Of a DNA stretch of 11,956 bases, positions 7,485-11,956 are shown one piece after another (the first letter of the stretch is position 1; each line of letters begins with the position of its first letter). The notes under the pieces were generated by a model. It was given only the letters and a program-made list of their open reading frames with translations. It was not told the origin of the DNA and did no database searches. Both the position numbers and the translations under genes were made by a program. Origin of the DNA: Stenotrophomonas sp. (GTDB lineage Bacteria > Pseudomonadota > Gammaproteobacteria > Xanthomonadales > Xanthomonadaceae); NCBI GenBank assembly GCA_003525885.1, contig DQIG01000060.1:1-11956 (forward strand), in the 5' to 3' direction.

Positions 7485-8125
7485 TTACTCCAGTTGCTTG
7501 GATAGATCCTTGGCTACGGCGCCGCCGGCGAATGCGGCGTTGATGTCGTGCAGCCTGGCGCGGCGCTCCCTGCGGCTGCGCCGGTCCTCTTCCCGCAGGA
7601 AGAGCATCAGCTGCCGCTGGGTGTATCGCCCGATGTCGGCGGGAGTTCGTCCGTACCCCGCCCGGATGAGGATTGAGTAGAGCTGGGCCCAGCCAATGAC
7701 CTTGCCAGCCGCTCGGCCGCTGCCTTTCGCATCAGGCGTTCGATGAAAAAATGGCCGTTCACCTGCCACCACAGCAGCTGCAGCTGCTCGCCATCGCGAT
7801 AGCTGAGACTGCTGATCCAGTCCTTGTCCTGGTCGGTAGCTGCTGCGATCAGCACCAGCACGTCATCGATGTTGTTGGCCAGAACCTCGGCCACCGCTTC
7901 CATGCTTGGGATGGCGGACGCATCGCCGAAGACACGGTGCAGCCCTTCGACCAACGGACGGATGTGGCGATCCAGGCGCGCGGCTTCGACAAAGCCATAC
8001 TCGCGCACGGTGATCTCGCGGCCGGCGATCACTGCGCTGCTCTCCGGATGCAGGATGGCCAGCTCGTTGGGAGCGCCCGTCGTGGGCGCTCCCTTCTTAG
8101 CCGCGGCTTCAACCTTCTTGGCCAT
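7485..8125 (-). CDS. Tail assembly chaperone, -1 frameshift fusion product (G-T type), 213 aa
   Basis: This is the product expected if ribosomes shift by -1 at 7745-7751. It joins codons 1-127 of the upstream frame (8125 to 7745) to 86 codons of the lower frame (7745 to 7485), with C7745 read twice. The lower frame continues HRTPDAKGSG and then reads W-A-Q-L-Y-S-I-L-I-R-A-G-Y-G, with a charged Arg/Glu helix (LREEDRRSRRERRARL) and DINAAFAGG before the TAA at 7485. That part looks like real protein, fills the space up to the tape measure gene with only 4 nt left, and has no convincing start of its own (a GTG at 7772 lacks a ribosome binding site). In lambda the G and GT products, made in a fixed ratio by -1 shifting, hold the tape measure protein and recruit tube subunits. 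Here the same gene position, between tube and tape measure, supports that role. Confidence 0.85.
7607..8125 (-). CDS. Tail assembly chaperone, unshifted product (G-type), 172 aa
   Basis: ATG at 8125 shares one base with the stop of the tail tube gene (TGATG) and has AAGAAGG 7 nt upstream. An upstream open extension to 8281 lies over the tube gene and is rejected. After a Lys/Ala-rich start (MAKKVEAAAKKGAP) comes ELAILHPESSAVIAGREITV with VREYGFVEAARL, a pattern I associate with a phage protein family near DUF6631, then helices with NIDDVLVLIAAATD and WISSLSYRDGEQLQLLWW. After codon 127 the unshifted frame turns into a Ser/Gly/Pro/Thr-rich tail (SSTQSSSGRGTDELPPTSGD), typical of a short, unstructured terminus that is replaced in the shifted product. 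Position between tube and tape measure, as for lambda G, supports chaperone function. The family number is uncertain. Confidence 0.85.
   Translation of the reverse strand: MAKKVEAAAKKGAPTTGAPNELAILHPESSAVIAGREITVREYGFVEAARLDRHIRPLVEGLHRVFGDASAIPSMEAVAEVLANNIDDVLVLIAAATDQDKDWISSLSYRDGEQLQLLWWQVNGHFFIERLMRKAAAERLARSLAGPSSTQSSSGRGTDELPPTSGDTPSGS
7745..7751 (-). promoter_or_regulatory. -1 programmed ribosomal frameshift site (T TTT TTC)
   Basis: On the coding strand the chaperone frame reads CAT TTT TTC, so the heptamer T TTT TTC has the X XXY YYZ form with both tRNAs able to re-pair one base back. The -1 frame then starts with CAT (7745-7743) and stays open to 7485. This is the arrangement of lambda G/GT. 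I found no strong stem-loop at the usual 5-9 nt spacing; a short 5-bp hairpin is about 25 nt downstream (7706-7719), which is likely too far to matter. Confidence 0.8.
8069..8093. repeat. Perfect 10-bp inverted repeat, 5-nt loop, inside chaperone gene
   Basis: GGGAGCGCCC at 8069-8078 and GGGCGCTCCC at 8084-8093 are exact reverse complements with a 5-nt loop (GTCGT on the + strand). It lies about 30 nt inside the chaperone gene and codes for a matching peptide (GAPTTGAP). Read on the + strand it is followed by TTCTT, so it looks like a weak intrinsic terminator in the antisense direction; on the coding strand AACGAG follows and no U-tract is seen. Confidence 0.75.
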
Positions 8126-8889
8126 CAGGCAGCCTTCTTCTGCAGCAGTCGACCGAAGCCACCCAGCACCGGATCGCTGGCGCGAGCCGAGTCGAACAGG
8201 ATCGCGGCCGAGAGGGCCAGGTTGCCGTACTCCTGGTTGATCAGGCCCAGCGACTGCACCGGGGCGAACCGTGCGCGCCACAGTTCGAGGATGACCGCAT
8301 CACCGGTCTCGGTGTTGATGCCGTCGAACTGCAGGAACTGCACTTTGCCCGGAGCGGAGAAGAGCACGGTGTTCTCCACGCCCTCGTAGCTGTAGGCCGC
8401 TTTGAACGGCTGCTGGAAGGTGCCGATGTTCTTCAGCTCAACCACACTCTGGCTGTGCCCCACCAGCCCGTAGTTCGCCGCCGGCACAGTGGCCGGAGTC
8501 GTGGCGCTGTCAGTGAGCACCAGAGCCGATGCAAAAGAATGATCCAGGCGCACCTGGTCGCCGGCGACCAAGCCGGTGGGAAAAACCTCGCCGGTAACCG
8601 TGGCTGCGGCGATATCCGCGACCGTCGCCTGGAAACCGAGCGCAAGGTTGGCGGAGGACCAGTAGTCCAGCGTCAGGTTCAGTGCGGCGGTCGTGCCGGT
8701 GTCCAGGCGGCCGAGCTGCAGGCGCTTGCCGGAGAACGAGTCGGTCTTGTCGGTGCTGTTGGTCGACAGTTCCAGGGTGGCTTCGGGAACGTTGCCGAGC
8801 CAGCGCAGCTTGCCGATCTTGCCATCGGGCTGGACGTCGGCGCTGCGGATGTAGCCCTGCAGCGAGAAAAGGGAACCGGTACCGGACAT
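8125..8889 (-). CDS. Phage tail tube protein (major tail protein)
   Basis: Tail tube subunits stack as hexamers to form the DNA channel and are among the most abundant proteins of the particle. The 254-aa sequence begins MSGTGSLFSLQGYIRSADV and continues with GNVPEATLELSTNSTDKTDSF, SGKRLQLGRLDTGTTAALNL and, near the C-terminus, QSLGLINQEYGNLALSAAIL. These are the conserved blocks of one siphovirus tube family, and the length is normal. An open extension to 9186 is rejected: it is Arg/Pro-rich and lies over two other genes. The ATG at 8889 has GAAGGAG 8 nt upstream and lies 2 nt after the stop of the 53-aa gene. The absence of a sheath gene next to it points to a non-contractile tail. Confidence 0.93.
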   Translation of the reverse strand: MSGTGSLFSLQGYIRSADVQPDGKIGKLRWLGNVPEATLELSTNSTDKTDSFSGKRLQLGRLDTGTTAALNLTLDYWSSANLALGFQATVADIAAATVTGEVFPTGLVAGDQVRLDHSFASALVLTDSATTPATVPAANYGLVGHSQSVVELKNIGTFQQPFKAAYSYEGVENTVLFSAPGKVQFLQFDGINTETGDAVILELWRARFAPVQSLGLINQEYGNLALSAAILFDSARASDPVLGGFGRLLQKKAA

Positions 8890-8891
8890 CG

Positions 8892-9053
8892 TCACTTCTC
8901 CTTCGTATCGGCGACCACGCGGTTCGCGATCAACCACTCGCGATCGGCTTCGGACACCTTGATCTTGGCCTTGGCGTCGTACTGCACGCCGGCGTGGGTA
9001 TGGGGCTTGTCGAGGGTGACCTCGACCAGCTTCTGGACGGGTGCTTCGTTCAC
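8892..9053 (-). CDS. Small phage protein of 53 aa (DUF7210-like?)
   Basis: The frame is open to 9101, but the GTG at 9053 is the better start: AAAGGAG lies at 9061-9067, 7 nt upstream, and GTGA overlaps the stop of the preceding gene by 4 nt. The protein reads VEVTLDKPHTHAG, then a Lys-rich beta part, SEADREWLIANRVV and a charged end. This pattern (beta strands, a His/Gly turn, an acidic helix and 'A..VV') is seen in small proteins of head-tail modules that have been grouped as DUF7210; I am not sure of that number. It resembles the C-terminal part of the protein at 10065-10559. No function is known to me; a structural role in the head-tail joint is a guess. Confidence 0.72.
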   Translation of the reverse strand: MNEAPVQKLVEVTLDKPHTHAGVQYDAKAKIKVSEADREWLIANRVVADTKEK

Positions 9054-9529
9054 CGCGCTGCTCCTTTGATGATGTGCTGCGTTTGAAAGATGTCGGCCCA
9101 CAGCGCGATGCTGGCGTTGTAGTCCTGCATGTCGCCCTGGACGAACTGGCAGGCGCGTGCGCCTGGCAGGTCCGGAACCCAGCCAATCAGCGCTCCGCGA
9201 ATGGCCCCCAGTACTTCCTTCAGGTCGTGGGTGACCTGCTCACCCCGCTGATCGCGGTAGTTCCGCACTGCGACGACGACACCAAAGCTGGCGTAGGCGA
9301 TCTGACTGCTCGGCACCTGCTGGCCCGGAGGCGCGACGCCCTGCTGCTGTGACCCCGCCTTCTCTCGGCCAAGCACCAGGTAAGCGCATGGCGCCGGGAA
9401 GTCCTGGAGCGATTGCACGGCGTGGTAGTCGGCCGCGCCTTTGATAGACCGCAGCGTCTGGTTCTCCAGCAGCTTGGCCGCCACCAGGCGCTCGCGGACC
9501 AGCTCGACGTCGAAGGGCGCGGCGCTCAC
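9050..9529 (-). CDS. Putative tail terminator protein (gp37-like)
   Basis: The GTG at 9529 overlaps the previous stop (GTGA) and follows GGAGG by 10 nt; the longer open frame to 9583 is antiphase to the DUF1320 gene. The 159-aa product starts FDVELVRERLVAAKLLENQTLRSI, has AYLVLGREKAG and SFGVVVAVRNYRDQRGEQ in the middle, and ends in ALWADIFQTQHIIKGAAR. An N-terminal helix, a beta core with a variable insertion (the QQQGVAPPGQQ loop), a helix ending near 'GALIGW' and a final W-D-x-F-x-T-x-H strand are features of the tail terminator fold family that includes lambda gpU and Mu gp37-type proteins. These cap the finished tail tube and join it to the head. Its position between connector and tube agrees with this. 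The fold assignment is from pattern and position, not from a search. Confidence 0.75.
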   Translation of the reverse strand: MSAAPFDVELVRERLVAAKLLENQTLRSIKGAADYHAVQSLQDFPAPCAYLVLGREKAGSQQQGVAPPGQQVPSSQIAYASFGVVVAVRNYRDQRGEQVTHDLKEVLGAIRGALIGWVPDLPGARACQFVQGDMQDYNASIALWADIFQTQHIIKGAAR

Positions 9530-10056
9530 TTGCCGTAGTCCTCCAGCGTGGCATGGGTGAACTGTCGTGCCGGCGCGCACCACTCAGGCGAGCCACTGCT
9601 CGGAGGCGGAAGCGGATCGTCAACGCCGAGCGAGAACTTGCCGTCCCTGGTCAACTCCAGAAAACGCAGCGCTTCCTTGTAGTCGCGCACCACCGGGTCC
9701 GTCCGGTCTTCGGTATTGACCCGATCCTTGTGCAGCAGGTAGCGGGCGATCCAGCGTGCCCAGGTCGGGACGATTGTCGGCACCGGGTTGAGCGGAACGG
9801 TGTAAGGCGCCGGCTTGCGCACGACCAGGTAGCCATTGATCACACCGTCGGCGTCGTCCAGGGCGCGCTGCACGTGCGCTGCAGCCTGGTCGGCGATCGC
9901 AACGTCTGCAGGATCGTAGGCACTGCGGTCCTCGCCGAGGAGCGTGGCATCCATCAGCGCCTCATCGACGATGCGGAAGCGCTCCGGGGTGGCCACCTCG
10001 GCAAGTTCCCTGGCGAGTTTGGCGGCCGACAGCAGGGGCAGCGTGCAGTAGGACAT
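9526..10056 (-). CDS. DUF1320 head-tail connector protein (Mu gp36-like)
   Basis: The start MSYCTLPLLSAAKLARELAEV is the classic N-terminus of the DUF1320 / gp436 family. Next come ALDDADGVINGYLVVRKPAPYTVPLNPVP, then WIARYLLHKDR, YKEALRFLELTRDGKFSLG, and at the end FTHATLEDYGK. These blocks match a connector that lies in a ring below the portal, as in the HK97 gp6 group. At 176 aa it is longer than the usual approximately 140 aa, with the extra length in a loop at about 25-60 and a Pro/Ser-rich linker (LPPPSSGSPEW) before the last motif. ATG at 10056 has GAGG upstream and lies 8 nt after the stop of the linker-protein gene. Confidence 0.9.
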   Translation of the reverse strand: MSYCTLPLLSAAKLARELAEVATPERFRIVDEALMDATLLGEDRSAYDPADVAIADQAAAHVQRALDDADGVINGYLVVRKPAPYTVPLNPVPTIVPTWARWIARYLLHKDRVNTEDRTDPVVRDYKEALRFLELTRDGKFSLGVDDPLPPPSSGSPEWCAPARQFTHATLEDYGK

Positions 10057-10064
10057 GGCGGCCC

Positions 10065-10559
10065 TCAGACGTGGTCGAAGGGTTCGGCCGGCTCGGTGCC
10101 GAGGACGCCAGCGGCCTGGTAGATCGCCGCATCGTCCTCGGACAGTTCGATCCAGGCCGGTGGCTTGACGGGGTGCCCCTTGAACTTGAACGGAGTCAGC
10201 ACCTCAAAGCAGACGCGTGCCGGCGCGTCGTCATCGTGCGAATTCACGCCGGGGGCAGTGCCATCAGCCGCACCGGCCGCGCCATTGGCTTCAGCGGTGG
10301 CCGGCGGTGCAGACGCGGTAACGTCGCCGCCGGCGCCAGAAGCCTGATCGTTCCCGGCCGGTGCCAGCGCCGGGTCGGTGGCCAAGTCCGACGATGCGGC
10401 GGCGTCGACATCGATGTCCGCGTCGGCATCGGCCGGAGGATCCAGCTGTGCCGTGGCGGTCTCTGCGGGCTTCTCTTCCGTGACGGCCGGCGCGGCGGCC
10501 GGCTTACTGTCCTGGACGGTCTTGGGTGCGCTGGACAGCGCGGTGCGGGGCTTGGCCAC
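10065..10559 (-). CDS. Ala/Asp-rich linker protein with small C-terminal domain, Mu gp35 position
   Basis: The GTG at 10559 has GGAG 8 nt upstream (10568-10571). Residues 1-113 are low complexity: Ala, Pro, Thr, Asp and Glu, with an ADADADIDVD run at 44-53, which suggests an extended acidic linker. Only residues 115-154 look folded: CFEVLTPFKFKGHPVKPP, then AWIELSEDDAAIYQAAGVLG. That part resembles the 53-aa protein further down the operon and, more loosely, the FluMu HI1506-type domain in the same genome position of Mu-like phages. No enzyme motif is seen. Being between capsid and connector genes, it may be a head completion or head-tail joint factor, which is inference. Its codon phase and composition (Ala, GCC/GCG codons) fit the rest of the operon. 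Confidence 0.75.
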   Translation of the reverse strand: MAKPRTALSSAPKTVQDSKPAAAPAVTEEKPAETATAQLDPPADADADIDVDAAASSDLATDPALAPAGNDQASGAGGDVTASAPPATAEANGAAGAADGTAPGVNSHDDDAPARVCFEVLTPFKFKGHPVKPPAWIELSEDDAAIYQAAGVLGTEPAEPFDHV

Positions 10560-10719
10560 GACGGGGTCTCCGAATAGGTGTGGTGCCGTTCTCTCCGGCT
10601 GTCACGCATGATTCTTCGTGCTGCGCACGATCAGGCCCGCGTTCGCCTGCTGCTGCCGCTCGCTGGGTTGTACGGTTGAGCGACAGCCAACCCGGCGACG
10701 TCCTGTCGCCGGCGGCGTA
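10560..10719 (-). other. 160-bp non-coding gap after the capsid gene, with a hairpin
   Basis: This is the only gap of note in the window. It holds a perfect 8-bp inverted repeat (next entry) just after the capsid stop and the GGAG of the next gene at its far end. I see no convincing promoter (-10/-35) and no open frame with a ribosome binding site. Small overlapping frames on both strands look like noise. Confidence 0.6.
10692..10712 (-). terminator. Hairpin behind the major capsid gene, possible attenuator or weak terminator
   Basis: CCGGCGAC (10692-10699) and GTCGCCGG (10705-10712) form a perfect 8-bp GC-rich stem with a 5-nt loop, 7 nt after the capsid stop. On the coding strand the stem is followed by GTTGGCTGTCG, not by a U-tract, so a standard intrinsic terminator is doubtful. 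It could reduce read-through or protect the 3' end of the abundant capsid message. Confidence 0.45.
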
Positions 10720-11664
10720 TTACAGGCCGGCGCCCTGGATCAGGTAGCCAGCGGCCATGCCGGCAAGCACCGGCGTTGCATCGTTGCTGACGCCATAGAT
10801 CCAGCTCTTGGCGTTCTTGTCGTAGTACGGCTCCTCGACCAGCGGCATGCCCTCGATGCGGTAGCCATAGCCGTAGCTCGGCTCCTCGGCGTTGGCATTC
10901 ACGTCGGCACCGGGGCTGACGTAGGCCAGCACCACAGAAGTACCCCACACGTCGCCGAACTCGTCGTTCGCGCCAGCGACGACGCCCGCGCCCACCACGA
11001 TGTTCTCGATCTCGAATACCTGACGGAGCAGGTCCAGGGTCACCTTGCGGATACCGCTGTCGGCCGAACGAGCGACGATCTTCGGGTGCTTCTTGAGCTT
11101 GCTGAAAGCGGTGGCCGACAGGAGCATCGTGTTGGGATAGAGGCCGATGCTGGCGCGGACGGCTTCCTTGCCGGTCTCGACGTCACTGGCCGGGTCGGAG
11201 GCATCGTTCGACCAGACGTCGGTGCCGGTCAGGGTGACCTTGTGATCGTTGTCGTAACTGTTGGGATTGGTCGCGATGCCGGCGCATTCGACTTCGTACT
11301 CCAGCAGCTGCGAGCGCAGCACGACATTGACGGCACGGGTCGCCAGGTTGATGCCCGGTACCGCATTCGCGTCGCGCATGTGTTCGCGCGGCACCACCGC
11401 TTCCAGCGAGCTGGGGATGATGCTGTACGGCTTGCCTTCGTAGCCGAAGCGCACGCGCTTGGTGGCCGCGCCCGGCGCACGCTTGGAGTTGTAGACCTTG
11501 AAGGACTCCTTGCCGAACTCGATGACCCGGCCGCCGTAGGCAGCAACGTCGGCGAAGGGGAACAGGACGGATGCGACGAGCTGCGCCTGGCGATAGCCAC
11601 GAGCGTGTTCGGAGAGGATCGGGTCAACGACGCGAACCTGGCCGGGTGTCATCTGTGCGGACAT
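10720..11664 (-). CDS. Major capsid protein
   Basis: The protein of 314 aa forms the capsid shell. It begins MSAQMTPGQVRVVDPILSEHARGY and has YNSKRAPGAATKRVRFGYEGK, then VPREHMRDANAVPGINLATRAVN, GKEAVRASIGLYPNTMLLSATAF, KLKKHPKI and, near the end, YGYGYRIEGMPLVEEPYYD with KSWIYGV. These blocks match a known family of phage major capsid proteins with an HK97-type fold; no separate scaffold or protease domain is fused. The ATG at 11664 has TAGGAG with the GGAG 8 nt upstream (11673-11676). The preceding gene is a cement protein, as is usual for this family. I am confident in the role but give no family number. Confidence 0.92.
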   Translation of the reverse strand: MSAQMTPGQVRVVDPILSEHARGYRQAQLVASVLFPFADVAAYGGRVIEFGKESFKVYNSKRAPGAATKRVRFGYEGKPYSIIPSSLEAVVPREHMRDANAVPGINLATRAVNVVLRSQLLEYEVECAGIATNPNSYDNDHKVTLTGTDVWSNDASDPASDVETGKEAVRASIGLYPNTMLLSATAFSKLKKHPKIVARSADSGIRKVTLDLLRQVFEIENIVVGAGVVAGANDEFGDVWGTSVVLAYVSPGADVNANAEEPSYGYGYRIEGMPLVEEPYYDKNAKSWIYGVSNDATPVLAGMAAGYLIQGAGL

Positions 11665-11692
11665 TACTTGGTCTCCTACGGCGGGGCGCCGA

Positions 11693-11956
11693 TCAATTCG
11701 GGATGAGGATCACTTCCAGCACGTCGCCATCGGCGGTAGCACTGGAGCCAGGCGCCGCACGGGCGACGACCTTGCCGGTATCGGCGGTCAGCGCTTTGCC
11801 ATCGGCACCGACCTCGATGGATGCGCCGGCAGCGATGGCGCCGCCGGCCACCACCTGGGTGGTACCGAGGACGTCGACCGGCGCCAGCTCTCCGGTGGCG
11901 GCATTGGAGCGGGTGACGCCATAGCTGTTGCCACCGGCAACAGCCACACCACCGGC
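11693..11956 (-). CDS. Capsid cement/decoration protein (DUF2190-like), C-terminal part
   Basis: The frame is open to the right edge, so the start lies outside the window; 87 codons are visible. It reads SYGVTRSNAATGELAPVDVLG, then VVAGGAIAAGASIEVGADGKAL, GKVVARAAPGSSATADGDVLE and the terminal VILIPN. The order 'GV...A..GE..PVDVLGT..V..GGAIAAGA.vEV...GKA ... G...EV.LIPN' is characteristic of the DUF2190 capsid cement proteins, which bind the outside of the mature shell and stabilise it. The gene stops 28 bp before the capsid start, and most of that spacer is the capsid ribosome binding site. An internal GTG at 11947 should not be taken as the true start, because family members continue further upstream. 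Confidence 0.85.
   Translation of the reverse strand, partial: AGGVAVAGGNSYGVTRSNAATGELAPVDVLGTTQVVAGGAIAAGASIEVGADGKALTADTGKVVARAAPGSSATADGDVLEVILIPN

Noticed and set aside
5852..7543. 563-aa open frame on the + strand opposite the tape measure gene
   Set aside because: Antisense shadow caused by high GC and the Ala/Leu/Gln-rich tape measure sequence. No ribosome binding site, no recognisable domain, and composition mirrors the complementary codons.
7485..7772. Independent 95-aa gene starting at GTG 7772
   Set aside because: No ribosome binding site near 7772 and the first nine codons mirror the upstream frame; the frameshift site explains the frame better.
8890..9186. 99-residue N-terminal extension of the tail tube protein
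   Set aside because: Arg/Pro-rich sequence lying over two other genes; MSGTGSLF at 8889 with GAAGGAG upstream is the family-typical start.
10618..11706. 362-aa open frame on the + strand opposite the capsid gene
   Set aside because: Antisense to the conserved major capsid gene; His/Asp/Val-rich mirror sequence, no family resemblance.
1..11956. CRISPR array, tRNA, insertion sequence, attachment site, reverse transcriptase or diversity-generating repeat
   Set aside because: None seen on reading both strands. The tail-tip genes have no visible template/variable repeat pair and no reverse transcriptase is in the window.

Overview
The window is a stretch of a tailed-phage (siphovirus-type) late operon, most likely a prophage or temperate phage of a high-GC Gram-negative host. 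All 13 supported genes lie on the minus strand, so the biological order runs from position 11956 down to position 1. High GC, frequent GTG starts and the style of the proteins suggest a proteobacterial host, perhaps Xanthomonadaceae (Stenotrophomonas/Xanthomonas type). That host guess is inference. No integrase, lysis gene, attachment site, tRNA or bacterial gene lies in the window, so prophage and free phage cannot be told apart here.

Head side (11956 to about 9050): the end of a capsid cement/decoration protein (DUF2190-like, cut by the window edge), the major capsid protein, a 160-bp gap with a hairpin, an Ala/Asp-rich linker protein with a small C-terminal domain, a DUF1320 (Mu gp36-like) head-tail connector, a gp37-like putative tail terminator, and a 53-aa protein. 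This order recalls the Mu gpT-gp35-gp36-gp37 block.

Tail side (8889 to 1): the tail tube protein, a tail assembly chaperone with a clear -1 programmed frameshift site (T TTT TTC) joining two frames as in lambda G/GT, a 1185-aa tape measure protein, two 324-aa proteins that look like paralogs, a 566-aa protein with an apparent internal duplication, and the start of a DUF2163 / phiJL001 Gp84-like tail-tip protein (cut by the left edge). There is no tail sheath gene between terminator and tube, so the tail is non-contractile.

Apart from the 160-bp gap after the capsid gene, genes overlap (GTGA or TGATG junctions) or are spaced by at most 28 bp, which fits one coupled transcript. Nothing here is a wholly new system. 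The best second-look items are the frameshift site, a perfect 10-bp palindrome just inside the chaperone gene, the paralogous 324-aa pair, the duplicated 566-aa protein, and a small domain shared by the linker protein and the 53-aa protein.
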